Source of the DNA: Pezizomycotina sp. ARF18
Taxonomy: Eukaryota > Ascomycota
Direction: 5' to 3'
DNA length: 64,000 bases
Assembly (NCBI GenBank): GCA_002224055.1
Contig: AZLU01000090.1
Coordinates: 52,527 to 116,526 of the forward strand
The translations under genes were made by a program, and so were the position numbers. A model generated the notes under the pieces. It made no database searches, was not told the DNA's origin, and saw only the letters and a list, made by a program, of their open reading frames with translations. This document shows positions 35,497-47,237 of this stretch, one piece after another. Every line of letters begins with the position of its first letter. The first letter of the stretch is position 1.

Positions 35497-36650
35497 AAAC
35501 TTGAGCGAAAGGTTGAACTCGACGCGAAGGAGGTCCAGGGAAATCGGGAGCCGTTGGAGCGGGTCCGAGCCCGGGAACGTTTCTGCCGTAGAGCTCCCTA
35601 ATGTGATATGAGTATCCGTGACGCGCCCAAAGGGACTGGGACAATATCCTAAAATTCAGTGAAAAGGAACATGAGCCTCTCTGGCCCATAAACATTCAGG
35701 TTCCATTTAAGAGAGAAAAAAAAAAAAGAAAGAAAGAAAGAAAGAAAGAAAAGAAAAGAAAGAAAAGAAAAGAAAAAACCCTATACATATCGTTCAACAC
35801 CGGTCGACCGCCATATCTCCATAAAACGTTCTACGGTCCCATCGGCGTTTCTATTAAACTTAAACAAGAAGACGAGTTCAACCGCCCACCGGTGCAGTGT
35901 AGCCGCATGTCCTTGTATCCAAGGAGCTCGTCGTACGTTTCCATAACTCCGAACTCAACGACGAGTGAGGGAAATAAGTGGATTTAAGCAGAGTGACCCA
36001 GAATGGTGTTTTCTGGCTCCCACGATGGCGTCCTCGAAAGTCTTTGATCCCTAAAATGCAACGGTATTTCAGTCATGCATTTACAAAAAAAAAAAAAAAA
36101 TGTAGAGTTATCAAAGATAGGAGAGAATAACGTACTTAAGGAACCCTAGAAGAAGAGTTCTCGCTCCCAATTCAGAGGTAATAGCGCCCCCCCCCCCACT
36201 GCATGAACAGCTTCACGAAAAAACCGTACCCAACGCCGCTTAGCATGGTTGGTATCGTAATTCGTAGTTCTCGCTTCGTTACATCGTAGGAGAAGCTAGG
36301 AATTTAGTTAGTAGAGTTTCTCGAGTAAGGTTTATTCGTGAATGAGAACGGATTGGGGGAAAGGAAGCGCGTATACCGGAATCCACGCGACTCAGCTTCT
36401 TCATTGAGGTGGTATGCGACGAGGTCTGCTACGTTTGGAGAAACGTCCGCCTCGACAAAGACATCTCCGACTTCCGACTTTCATGGAACTCGATAATGTG
36501 GGAGACGATAACTCCCGCTTGTGCTCTCTCCATGGTTATTAATACTTCGTCTCGATTTCTACAACAGCTCTTGGATCTATGGCGATGGTATTTTTTTTGT
36601 GATTTTGAGATGACTCGAGCGAAGAGGAAATCTAAGTAGTCGTAATGGGA
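35497..36650 (-). CDS. PD-(D/E)XK-like fungal protein, fragmented
   Basis: Probably a member of a fungal family with a restriction-endonuclease-like fold. Minus-strand pieces in order: GDVFVEADVSPNVADLVAYH, LNEEAESRGFRYTRF, FSYDVTKRELRITIPTML, SWEPENTILGH, then SLVVEFGVMETYDELLGYKD and AVELVFLFKFNRNADGTVER. The pattern of an acidic residue in a VVEFG strand followed by a VELVFLFKF strand matches that family's core. A last exon-like frame reads RELYGRNVPGLGPAPTAPDF and ends at 35495-35497. Exon borders are not resolved and several frame changes exist. Role unknown. Confidence 0.38.
35713..35778. repeat. GAAA/GAAAA simple repeat
   Basis: A polypurine tract of AAAG and AAAAG units inside the preceding gene span, probably intronic. 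Confidence 0.85.
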
Positions 36651-37500
36651 AGTTAAAAGAAAGTTGAATAAGTAGGATTGAATCAGTATCATTTGTCAGC
36701 AGAAAAGAGGTTTGTTTTCCCTTTCTTGCTGATGCTATATATCTTCACAGCATAGGATGTCTCCTTCAGACTAAGCACAGAGCTCTCTCAACGTCATATA
36801 AAGGAGTGAAATATGGTGATTATTGTTGATATTACTTTTCCGAATAGCCAGGGTATTAATAAATGAATTAAGGGTTCTATTTCTTTTTTTTTTATATACC
36901 GATAAAGTACTGAGGTCATTGCATTTCGCATTTACAAAAATGCACTAGATAATCTATTAATCTCCCGTGAAAAGTGGTGAACCCGCAGTCATCGTCAATG
37001 TAATGAAGATAAAATTTAATCACGACACTTAATAATATGTGTAAAGTCATAATGCCGCCTTAAATAGGATAGTAGAAACGAAAGAGATAATAAGAAGTAA
37101 TAAAAAGTTGTAAAGAGAGCAGTAAAAACGGGGAGTAAAAGGAGGAGTGAAAGGAATAGCAAAGGGAGTAGCAAAAGGAGTAGCAAAAGAGCAGTAAAAA
37201 GAGTAGTAAAAAGAGTAGTAAAAAGAGTAGTAAAGAGGAGTACTAAAAAGGAGTAGTAGTCTGGGGCCCTACGAAGAACCTTTTCAATGCTTTGCTTTGA
37301 TTCGGACTTAAGTATTTCCGTTTCCTCACTTGGCAGTGCCCGTCGCACGTATCCCCCCTCTTAAAGGTTGGCCTATTTGCCTTTCCATCCAAGTGCTTTA
37401 TCGGCGGTCAAACTCTCTTCTCCAAGCTTCAAATATTATCCCGGTAAAAAGTTCTCTCTCATAACACAAAACAAACTAAGATAAAAAAGAGTGGATTAAG
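36651..37500. repeat. Intergenic region with AGTAGTAAAAAG tandem repeat
   Basis: From about 37080 to 37255 the plus strand is a degenerate tandem array of AGTAGTAAAAAG-like units. The minus-strand open frame through it is just poly-Leu low complexity. Nothing else is recognised. Confidence 0.6.
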
Positions 37501-39110
37501 TAATATGCTATCCGGGTTAACAAATTACCTCCCCTCCTCTCCTTCTCTGCCTCCATGACCGCGCGCAGGAACTCGATCTGCGCCTTCAAGGCGTTGTGGA
37601 GAAGAAGTTTAGCGTTGTTCTTCTTCGGCGGATACTCGTCTTCGTCGCTCTTAGCGTCATACGGAGTGTCGTAGGCGTTATGGTGGATGAGTTACAGATG
37701 CTGCTGTCCTCGGAGCTGCTTGACCCTTCTCCATCATCCTCGTCGTACATGCCAGGAACTCGCTCCCCGAAGATCATGTCGGCTTCTTCTTCCTCCTTCC
37801 TCTTCTTTTCCTCTTGCTGGATCTTCGTCCAGCATATAGCATCTCACAAAAAGGTTGGGGGCCATCTTGGGCCTACCCAGTCCCCCGCACCACCGAGGAC
37901 AACAGCTGCGGAGAGCCCGGAAGAAGATACCTCGCGAAGTTCCGGAAGTTTAGCCCTATTAGCTTGGCAGGACTGTCGAAAGTCTTCCAAGGGTAGGATC
38001 TATTTGTGAATAGCTGGGAGGTTCTCCTTCTCGCTATCATCCCAGGCGCTATCCTCGACTTCCACCCTAAGAGATAAGAAAGAAGGAGAGATGTCGGAAT
38101 TATTCGTCTTTGTCATCCGGTTCCTGTTGTGCGGCGACGAGCGACTCGAGAAGGTAGTATTTGTGAGTAGGCGGGAAGTTTTCCTTCTCACTATCGTCCC
38201 ATCCGCTGACTTCGACCTCCACCTTGCCGTCCTCGAGGTCCGTGACCCTCTGAGATAGGAGGGACAACGGTGAGATTTCGCCGTCGGCTTCGGTAGTACG
38301 GCGACGCCTAGGAATTGGTGATTCCGCGTACAACCTCTCCCTCAGCACGTTCAACGGCACTAACGCATTCGAAGACGTACTTGCTTGAGGAAGGAAATGA
38401 ACTCTTATTCGGCGCTGTAACCGCGACGAGCATCGCACAAGCTACCGACATTATAACGAGTGCAGCGAAAATACAAATCATAGAGTTCATCCGACCCACT
38501 GAGTCCGTAATCTTGCCCAATGATCGACCCAACCGCAGGATGATTGGCATTACTGTTCCCGGTCGGGCTTGAACAGAAGGAGGGGCAGAGTTGGCCGGCA
38601 AGGAAGCACCGCGAAGTGCCCTGGCCGCCTTCTTCAAGACACGAGAGTCTTGAGGCCAGGCCACTAGCAATGCTCGCTGCAAAGGACTCGAAGGCTTCCG
38701 AAATTCGTTCGAATACCGAAAACTCAAGCCAGTGAGGCGCCTGGTATGAGGAGGAATGGTAGAATCGGGAAATTCTCATTGCTAGAGCTAGGTCCTTCAG
38801 TCTCCTCCGCTGGTGCCGCCAAGACTTGCTGCTGTCCGTTGGTAAGTGCAATGGCAACCACCCTTCCTCGTCAGTCAACCCCTTGATCTGACACTTCAAC
38901 ACCTTAAAATGTAATAACCAGTGGTTATGGGTAGTTCTCCTTATCGCTATCGTCCCAGGCGCTGAATTCCATGCGGGCAATGCTTCTATCTCTAGCCATT
39001 GTTGTTTACCTGTTCTGCGTTTACAGGGAGAGGGAGAGGGTAAGAGAGGAGAGAGTATAACAAGATTCAATATCAGAACGGAAACCAGTTGCTAGGTTTA
39101 CGAGACGTCC
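37501..39110 (-). CDS. Hypothetical locus with repeated WDDSEKEN motif and one membrane segment
   Basis: Unrecognised. Minus-strand frames include SAWDDSEKENLPAIHK (about 38000-38055), SGWDDSEKENFPPTHK (about 38160-38215) and SAWDDSDKENYP (about 38930-38970), three copies of one motif. RVTDLEDGKVEVEV precedes the second. A hydrophobic run, MICIFAALVIMSVACAMLV, near 38410-38480, is a likely membrane segment. The downstream end has DEYPPKKNNAKLLLHNALKA. The repeats and low complexity suggest a disordered protein or two tandem paralogues. Strand choice rests on the acidic and aromatic motif conserved in all copies; frames are broken too often to define exons. Confidence 0.35.
38205..38360. repeat. 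Local duplication, copy A
   Basis: Shares an aligned stretch of about 150 bp with 39105-39245, with clear similarity interrupted by small indels (for example GGTCCGTGACC and ACAACGGTGAGATTTC in both). A shorter third piece lies at about 38040-38095. Confidence 0.7.
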
Positions 39111-39245
39111 AGCTTCCCGTCCTCAAGGTCCGTGACCTCTGCGACGGGAGGTACAACGGTGAGATTTCACTGTCAGCCTCAGGAGTGCGGTGAGGCATGG
39201 GAGTTGGGATCCGCGTGCAGCCTTTCTCTTAGAACGTTAGTTGGA
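39105..39245. repeat. Local duplication, copy B
   Basis: Partner of 38205-38360 in the same orientation, about 900 bp apart. It includes the CTCAAGGTCCGTGACC and ACAACGGTGAGATTTC blocks and a GCGTGCAGCCTTTCTCTTAG stretch similar to copy A. Confidence 0.7.
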
Positions 39246-40540
39246 GTTGGCGTCCTGGGAGAAAGTTCCGGGGAGCCATTATCGGAGATGATAAAGCCAA
39301 GACCCCGAAAGCGCCTGGTACCTGGCGGCGGACCGACCTGGATATGAACTGGCGGAGTAACCGGGAGGTTCTCCGCCATTATGGTCATGTCAAAGGCACT
39401 GCGCGCTCCGCATGCTTGGGGGCATCCGGCAACTCCAAAACAGTCAGCTTCGGAAGCATGAAGTCGAGTTCTTCAACTCCGCGCCGATCCTGGATGGTGA
39501 CGTGCGGGTTGCTGGCGTCTTGTTGATGGCTTTATGCTGGGTTCTGGTCAGCTTCTGGAGCTTGTCCTAGCTGAACGCCTTCGAAACAAGACGGGCCCCG
39601 GAGTCGCTCGTACGCGTCCGCCGAAGTCCAGCCTCTCAGCTTCCCAATAGGGTATATGGGCGAGGTGGTTCTCGAACGCAGCTGCCTCGTCTATCGCTGG
39701 ACGAAGATATGTCAGTTTTTCATCACCGGACGCCAACAGAAGTTTGAAAGCGCTGCAAGGGTAACCCACTGGTAAGAACAACACTAGGTCCAAGATTCCT
39801 GACCTTCCCGGAAGCCCTCGCTTCCAGATCATCGTACGTCGGCATCCCTAGCGAGGGTGAGAAGGTCAGCGAGAACGAAATAGGCGGTGAAAGTGAGTCA
39901 GACATAGAAGATGAGGAAGGCTACTTCTCAGAATCAATGGAAAATTCATGGAGTTTCGAACGGGCCTGCAGGGACTCCAAGAAGTTTTTAAGGATGTGCT
40001 TACCAGGCTGTCGGAGAATGTTGACGAGGAGTCAACATCCTCAAGTGGCGGTAACGGCATTGACGAGATGTCGTTTCATCGACGATTCACCCAGCTTTGG
40101 CTGAGGACTTCCTTTGGGTAAGTAACCAAAATTCTTTAAAGGAGAGCATGTTAGCATTCTTTTTAAACCGATTACAGAGTGAAAATAGATATACGTATGC
40201 CTACAATGTCTAGGGAAAGAAAGAGGCTTTCATGGGCGAAAGTCGCCAGAGCAACAGGTGAGGAAGATGCGGCCGTCGTGTTCAGCCATAAGATCGCTGC
40301 TATTAAGGCGGGTGATAGGATGACAGATGAGAATAGAAAGGCTCTTTGGAGGAACTGTTGCCGATCCGAGATGTGATGAGGATGCAGCCTCCATGTCGAA
40401 TCAGATACGCCTCCGTCAAGACAGAAATGGGATGAAAGGAAGGGGGTTGCTGACGCCGGAGGCTTGTAGACATGAAGAGAGAACCCACTTTCCTAATGAA
40501 ATAGGAAAGGAGAAAGGCCATTGCAAGGTCAGGTAGGTGT
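39246..40540 (+). CDS. Hypothetical protein with acidic region and one intron
   Basis: Unrecognised. Plus-strand frames read ESESDIEDEEGYFSESMENS (near 39890-39950), then LQEVFKDVLTRLSENVDEES and EMSFHRRFTQLWLRTSFG. A good intron, GTAAGT at about 40118 to TTACAG at about 40179, leads into KIDIRMPTMSRERKRLSW and ARATGEEDAAVVFSH, ending near 40376 or 40536. The acidic stretch followed by a basic end is typical of disordered nuclear proteins. The 5' end and strand of the 39250-39840 part are uncertain, because a minus-strand reading is also open there. Confidence 0.35.
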
Positions 40541-42420
40541 ATCTTTTTATTTCTTGGATATAACTTGGGGGAGAGGGGAGAAGAAGAATATAGTTGGTTG
40601 CTAATTCATAATGATAACATGCAGCGCTGGATGACACCCCATCTTGATTTGTGGAGGAGAATTAAAAAGAATTTCTTCGCGACTGCTTTTTTCTTATCTT
40701 GGAGGTAGGCTTTATCGTCCTTGCTTAGTCGTCGGGCAGCTTAGTCGTCAGAGGAGCAGCTTAGTCGTCAAAGGAAGCAGCTTCGTTGTCGAAGGGAGCG
40801 GCTTAGTCGTCGAAGCGGCTTAGTCGTTCGTGATGCTTGGTCATATACAAAACAGCTGACGAAATTCTAAAGCAGTGGACCTTTACGATGAGAAGCCATT
40901 GGATAGGACGATACCGGATAATTGCACTGATATAGAGACGCTGAAGCTGGGAGCTCAGCTTTGCGTTTCCATGGCTTCCATCTCCTTCTAAAGTGATACA
41001 CCTAGTATCTACCCAAATAGTTATCATGATCTAGTTCACTGCAGTACATGTTTCCAACTCCTACATTAAACCCTCCCACCCCCTTTTTGTTTTCTTTCTT
41101 TCTGCTTCTCCCCTCTTCTCCCACCACAGACTGTTCCCCCTTATCCCCCTTAGATCTAGATATTTTCTTTCTCTCTTCCTCTTGACTACCCGGCCCTTTC
41201 CTCCTTCTTCTAAGAATACTTTAGCACCATGAGACCAAGATTTTCAGCATCTTGCTTTACCTTCCTCCAAGGACATAGAAACCTTCGAATTTCTTATAGT
41301 TGAAGATAGTTTTTGTTCTTGTAAGTTTAATGTTTACGTTTATTCGGCTAACATCTACTTCTCTATCCAGAAGGTTAAATTTGTCCAACCCAGCCAGTTC
41401 CTCAACCACGTTCCTTCAATGAAGGAGAACGTTCCGACTCGTCCATCCGCCGGCCCTGGTTGTAGTGCGCGCCGGGTCTTCAGTGGTGCATTTGAGACAA
41501 CCGCCGGATTAGCAGCGGAGCGAAGATAGAAATTGTTCTTTGCAGGAGTGTTTCCCCGGTTTAACACTGCTCGATTTAGCCTGGGACTCTCCTCTGGGCT
41601 CCCATTCGTTGATCAGCTGTGGTTTTTGCCACCACAGCAGATACACGATGGCCGTTCCGTATACGGGTTCGTCCATAAAAGGTCGGTCACATGGATTTCA
41701 GTTATCTCTCACGCCAGGCAAACGGGCGTGCGGGAACAAAAGGGGTTTTAGAAGGCCAACCTTCCTGACCCCCCCATCCCCTTTCGGCGGCATTTCTGTG
41801 TCTGCGGAGTAGAAGCTATTCGGTACTCAAATAAACAGAGGATAGGAAAGCGGTTTTTCTTACATGGAGAATTTGGATCAATCTTTACAGAAGAGGACGG
41901 GGTGTGGTCGGAATCGTTGGAGTTATTCTGAAGAAAAAGGCATCTATTAACAACACAGTATTAACAACACAGGAGTCGCTCGTCGTCTTCGGCTACTATG
42001 TTTATGTTCACTGGTGGTCTCAAGCAGCAGATACCGGATCGTTACGTAGATATTACGTAGATACGATAAAGTCAACCGAAAGCTTTTAGTGGTGAGAATC
42101 ACAGGCTATATTTCTTCGTAAACTTGAACGATAAAGCGGGTATGGTGCTTTTGGAGAACAGCAACTGCAGAAAAGACAATATATCCCCGTGCTCCCATAG
42201 GGGGCTCAAACATGCTGTGCACTACTATCATTTGAGATGGAATAGGACTAGGTCGTCTCATCGTGATCCATAGATTATTGAAAAAATAAAGGAAAAGAAT
42301 AGAAAGGAAACAAAGGGTTCCAAAAAAGAAAACGAGAAAGAGAAAAAAGCAAATAGACCTTAAAAACGCCTTATCCAAACCCCTCCCATAAGTGTGCAGG
42401 CATTCTCTATCGACAAAAAA
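40541..42420. other. Gene-poor region with a 21-bp repeat
   Basis: No recognised gene. Besides the tandem repeat at 40723-40829 it has pyrimidine-rich sequence (about 41070-41215). A 70-90-codon open frame on each strand near 41355-41812 has no known motif. Confidence 0.45.
40723..40829. repeat. Six-copy GCTTAGTCGTC repeat, about 21-bp period
   Basis: Copies of GCTTAGTCGTC or close variants start at 40723, 40739, 40759, 40780, 40801 and 40818, that is with spacings 16, 20, 21, 21 and 17. Confidence 0.85.
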
Positions 42421-43166
42421 TCAACTCTGCCACATCTTCCCCGCCTGAATCTCGCTCTGAACGCTATACTCCCACCCAGCCTTCAAGCTCCTCAAAATCC
42501 CCCTCCCGCTCGCCCTATCCTTCTCGCTATTAATATCAGCGCCTGATTCCTCAAAAAGATCTCCTCGTTCCGTACTTCGTCAGCATAAACTCCTCCTCCT
42601 CATACGTGTAACAAGGAACATCACTCGCTTCCTTCGCGGCGTTAATTTCCCTCTCGCGTTTCTCTTTGCGAGTTTCCACCGGTTACGCTCCGCGTCCGAC
42701 CAGACTGCTTTACACGCGTACTCCGTCTCGCCATGCTGCTAATACCCACGTCCTGGTTTGCGAGGACGACCTTCCACAGTGACATTTCTCTAGTATAGCC
42801 ATACAATTATCGTCCCATCCAGGAATTTTCCTAACTTTATCGAAGGGTCTAGATCGACCGTTTTCACATTTTCAGGGAGGAAAGCGCCGATGATATTACA
42901 CGGCATACCCGTCGGACAGTATAAAACGTCGCGAGGGTTATAGCGCCGGTTATGATCTCGTCGTCGGAGTTTAGCGTTTTGACGGGGAGCACGACGTCGC
43001 CGACGGCTGCTACTTCGCAGAGGGTGTACGCGTTGCTGAAGAAGGAGCGGAAGTGCGTGAGTGTTGAGGGGATGAACCATTCTTTGCGCGTTGCGACGTG
43101 GATGTTTGAAAGGGGCCTGGGGACGTAGATCCAGTCGGTGTTGTAGTCGAGGTCCGTGGGTGGCAT
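42421..43166 (-). mobile_element. Copia-type retropepsin fossil, copy 1
   Basis: One of three tandem minus-strand relatives of a fungal family derived from the Ty1/copia gag-protease part. It begins with an MPPT-type start, then a DWIY-type segment corresponding to the aspartyl-protease entry motif, and carries a C-terminal SDAERNRW-type motif shared with the other copies. No LTRs, reverse transcriptase or integrase are seen nearby. It looks broken, with a few interruptions; since ordinary genes in this window are interrupted too, age cannot be judged. Treated as a fossil. Confidence 0.6.
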
Positions 43167-43921
43167 TGTTTCTTTGATTGCTGTGTTCGTATGATTGCTT
43201 TCTACCGGAGAGGCATGGGGGGATATATAAGCTTTCGCTGAGGACGATTGAGGTTAGATCCAGCGTATATCAAGATGTAACCCAGTGAACATTGAGGATG
43301 TACCTTTTTTTCCGTGACAAGATTGAAAGATTGTAAACGACTGGGAAACAATCAGTGGTAGTTCTTTAGGCTTGGTTAATCACTCATAACAGAATACTTG
43401 TGTATTATAAGAGCGGTGAAATTAGCGGTGGTGGTGGTGGTGGTGTTGGGGGGTGGTTCTTTGTAGTCGCGATTGTAGATTTTAAAGTAGTAGGTTTAGC
43501 AAACATAACCGGCTACTTCAACCTTTGTTCCTGATATTAATTAATAGTATACTTACAGCTTAAGAACGGAAAAAAGAGGACCCCTTCTCTTCTCTCTTTT
43601 TTTTTTCATTGGAATTTTGGTAATTATCGATTTCTATTGTTTTGAGCGTACCGTGCATATATTATAGCTTAGTCTACTTCGAATTCCGCTTGTCCCTCCC
43701 CGATTGTATTAAGTAGTTCGCAATAATCGATATGGTCCTTTGTGATTTACTCTCCGAAATCCCCACGCAAATAAAATCAATATCATGGTAAAGTAAGAGA
43801 GCCCCAGGTACATTATCTTTATTTTGGGGATTTTCTTTAAGCAAATGGATGTAATTGTAGCTAGTTCTTTTGCACCTAAACGTGCGCCTTCTCACCTCAC
43901 CAAAACTCAGCACGGTAGTTC
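43167..43921. other. Intergenic region between fossil copies 1 and 2
   Basis: No gene. A GGT-type microsatellite lies near 43421-43444 and a T tract near 43597. An 80-codon minus open frame (43674-43913) is unrecognised. Confidence 0.4.
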
Positions 43922-44893
43922 CTATTCATCATCCACCATGGTTGCCTTAACGATGCTCACCGCCTCATCGCAATCCCCGTCGTCAAACGGCTTCAGTCCG
44001 TAGCTAAGCATGAAATTTCCCGAATGCTTGTAGTGCTTCTTGATCCACTTCAGCTGCGCTGCCGTAAAGCGGTGATCGGCGACGTGCGACATGGGATCCG
44101 ATTCCAACTCCTAAGGAAGCTATTACCGTCGGAGTCCTCGTCGAGGTCATCGCTGTCGTCTATTTCATCCTCTTCTTCCTCCACCATTTCCTCCGCGGCG
44201 TCCTGGACTGCTTCCATCATTGCCGTATGAGCTTTTTGTTCTTTTCGATCCAGATTTTTTCGGCGGGGGAGTACGCCCTGGTGCTCGGATCGCCGGGGTT
44301 ACCCCAATGCCCGGTCCTCTTAGCCGTTTGTTTCTTAGGTTCTGCTGTTACACCGGCGCTTTTGCTCTCTGGTGCTTCTTTTGCTTCTACCGCGCCGCCC
44401 CGTTCTGGCTCTCTCTTTTCTTCGCAGCTTCCCATCGTGCCCTCTCACCATCCGACCAGGTCGCGTTAATGTAATACATCCCACCCATTTTCAGCGAGCT
44501 CTTCTTCGGCTGCTGCCCCGCCAAAACAACCTTGATGAGCTTGTTATTCTCCAGCAGCGCAACGCACTTCCCCGTCTGCCTGTACCGAATCTCCATTTAC
44601 CCATATCCACCTCGTAATCTTTGTGGACCGGGAACCGAGGACGTTGCAGATTAACGAGGGGGCGTAGAGGACGCCGTGGAGGATTAGCTTGCCTTCTCCT
44701 TTTTTGCCGCTGACGGTGTTGCTTTTTTTGGTCGGTAGGGTGACGGTTCCGATGCCGAGGACCTCGACGTTGCCGGAGACGGTGGTGCGGAAGGGGGTGA
44801 AGTCGGTGAACCAGTCTTTGTGGTTGCGACGCAGACGTTGGAGCCGCTGGCGAAGATCCAGTCGATGTTGTAGGGGTCACCTGTTGGCGGCAT
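43922..44893 (-). mobile_element. Copia-type retropepsin fossil, copy 2
   Basis: Second tandem relative, starting MPPTGDPYNIDWIFASGSN, where D/G-S replaces a usual D-S/T-G type site. It also has the shared YYINATWSDGERARW-type motif and a C-terminal YGLKPFDDGD segment. It is the longest copy. No LTRs or polymerase domains are seen. It looks broken in a few places. Possibly a domesticated gene family rather than recent insertions. Confidence 0.62.
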
Positions 44894-45463
44894 CTTTCGT
44901 TTCTTTTGCGGGTATAGTAACAAACTAGAGGGGCTGATTTGAAATGGAGAAGTTGCGTTAGATGACCAAGCGTTGGTTTTGCAGATACAGTGTGTAATTT
45001 TTTTTTTTATGGGTGGTTTTTGGAAGTTGGGGATTCTAGAACCTTTTTATAATTCCTCCCCCTCCCCTCAATTTCAAAGTTTCGATGGGGGGCATCGGGG
45101 CTCTACTTTATCCTCCCTAGAGATTTTTTTTTTTTTTTTTTTCTTTTAGCAAGGGGTAAAAAAGGAATTAGTATTTCTTCCCTTCCCACCGATGCAGAGC
45201 ACGTCAGGCGACCTACCAAGGCGCTAAATAGTATAAACATCTCAGTTTTGTACTCGTAGTACTTGTTACGCAGGGCTTACCAGCAGATGAAAATTATATA
45301 GTAGAAGCTGCAATTGAGCTGATGATAAAGCTTCAAAAGAATCCCTCTGAATAGAAACTTACGTAACGTAACTGCAGGCGATACTTCAGGGTAAAAAACA
45401 GGCCAATAAAAATGAATATATATGTGTATATGTATCAGTACAACGTAGAAGTTGGTCACTAGC
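44894..45463. other. Intergenic region between fossil copies 2 and 3
   Basis: No gene. T tracts lie near 44999-45008 and 45126-45142. Confidence 0.4.
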
Positions 45464-46206
45464 CTAGGTAGCTCGGTTATACGCGAGGGGTTTAAGTTCG
45501 CCGTCGTAGTGCTTATTTATCCACCGCATTTCATCCGTGGTATATTGAACCTCCGTGTGAGTTTTAATACCGCGTCCCCGGCGGCCTTTAGCTTTTTATT
45601 TTTGTTCGTGTTCGGTTCCGCCGCCGAGGACTCCCGCTTATTCCCGTCGCGGTAGGATTATTATTATTACTAGATCATCGACTATTGTGTCTCTCCCAAC
45701 GCTCCTTTTCATCCTCCGGCCACTGCGCCGTAATACCACAAAGCCTACTACTCCCATTGCTGAAAACGCCGGGCTTCTGCCCGCTCAGCCGTACCCTATA
45801 CCTTATCCCCTCCTCGCCCCCACCCTTATCAACAACCTCAACGTCATTCCCCCTCTTCATCCATAAATCGGTGATTATCCTTCTCGTATCTCAACGCGTA
45901 ATCCTCTATATCCCCGATTATATTACACGGAAATGTCGGCGCGTATAAAACGTTATGCAGTACGTAGTACGAATTCTCCCTGGGAGTGCTTACCGCTCCC
46001 GTCGCGTTTCCGCTTAACGGGGAGCTCGACGGTTCCGAGGCCGTGGACGGTCACGCGGATTTCGCGGTTCGTGAAGCCGGCGAAGTATGCTTCGAAGGGT
46101 GTGTGTAGGTGGTGAACTAATCCCCGATGGGTGGAGACGTGGACGTCGCTGCCGTCGATGCAGCGGACGAGCCAGCCGGTGTTGTAGGGTCTCCGGTCGG
46201 CGGCAT
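45464..46206 (-). mobile_element. Copia-type retropepsin fossil, copy 3
   Basis: Third tandem relative, again starting MPPTGDP and carrying an ITAQWPEDEKERWERH motif that matches the C-terminal motif of copies 1 and 2. Same strand and roughly 1.5 kb spacing as the others. No LTRs or polymerase domains. It looks broken in a few places. Confidence 0.58.
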
Positions 46207-47237
46207 TTCGATCACGCAGGAAGTTGGGATGGTGTTGCTTTTAGTGAGCGCGGACAAACAAATAAGGGGGTCCGATAAGAGGGCATGTACGATGCAGGAC
46301 GATAAAAAAGCCATGCAGGGGAAAGGAAAGGGGGGGGCTTCCAGCCTCTGGTGGATCCGGTCCAGATTGAAACCGCCTTTCCGAAATCGGTAATGGTTAT
46401 TTGCACGTAAGGAGCGGTGCTTTTTCTTCCAGGAAAGCTTTAGCTCGGTAACAATCGGCTTTGTGGGGAAGAGGGGTGTTGTATTATTCTAGCTTAAACT
46501 CTTATCCGATGACGAACTAACTTCTTGCTCGAAAATCAAAGAAGGAAATCTGATGGAAAGGACCAATTCCGAGAGATATTCCGGATGGATTACTTTAAAG
46601 GGCGAGCTGTTTGTATAGATCTCTACCTATACGGCGCTAGATGACTGTAGATGGGACAATCAGCGAAGAAGTGGCTTGCCGCTCTGTTTGTCAATCAATT
46701 ATGACGACTCTGCAGCTCCACGGCTAGCTGTGGGGCCGATAAAACGGATAAAAAGGGAGGAAGTGAAGAAGGGAGAATGCTTGTCCTGTAGCTTAGGCTT
46801 ACTATTATCGCGATATTATAACGGTCTTTGATATGCTTTCGAGATTATAACATTTCCCGTTCGAAAGAAACGCAAGAGGTTGCTTACTGCTTGTGATTTT
46901 TTTTTTTTTTTTCGTTTGCATTTCTTAAGTTCAACCTAATATTGCGCATCATTATATATATATTGGGAGCTTTCATTACATCCGCTCACATCGAACGAGC
47001 GGCAAACAGGAAACTGAATAAATAGCGGATGCTACTTAAGTAGTGCCTTCAATCAAAGCTTCTTTTGGCCTTTTTTAAGCTGTCGCGGGATTTTTTTTTA
47101 TTTTAGAAAGAAGTCACCGCTGGTCTTATAAAATCAAATCCCCTACGGTACCCTTAATATCTTGACCGGGAACAGTCAAAGATCAAAATACAACCTTCCT
47201 AAGAAACCACACAAAACAAACCAACGAAAAAAGCACC
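46207..47237. other. Intergenic region, qutC promoter
   Basis: No gene. It should contain the promoter of the dehydroshikimate dehydratase and includes a candidate activator site at 46492-46507 and a T tract near 46897-46912. Confidence 0.45.
46492..46507. promoter_or_regulatory. Possible QutA/Qa-1F-type site (13 of 16)
   Basis: GCTTAAACTCTTATCC matches 13 of 16 positions of GGRTAARYRYTTATCC, about 730 bp upstream of the qutC start. Chance cannot be excluded. Confidence 0.2.

Noticed and set aside
37016-37348. 110-codon poly-Leu minus open frame
   Set aside because: It is translation of the AGTAGTAAAAAG tandem repeat, not a membrane protein.
42421-46206. Complete LTR retrotransposon
   Set aside because: No terminal repeats, primer-binding site, reverse transcriptase or integrase motifs were seen around the three retropepsin-like copies.
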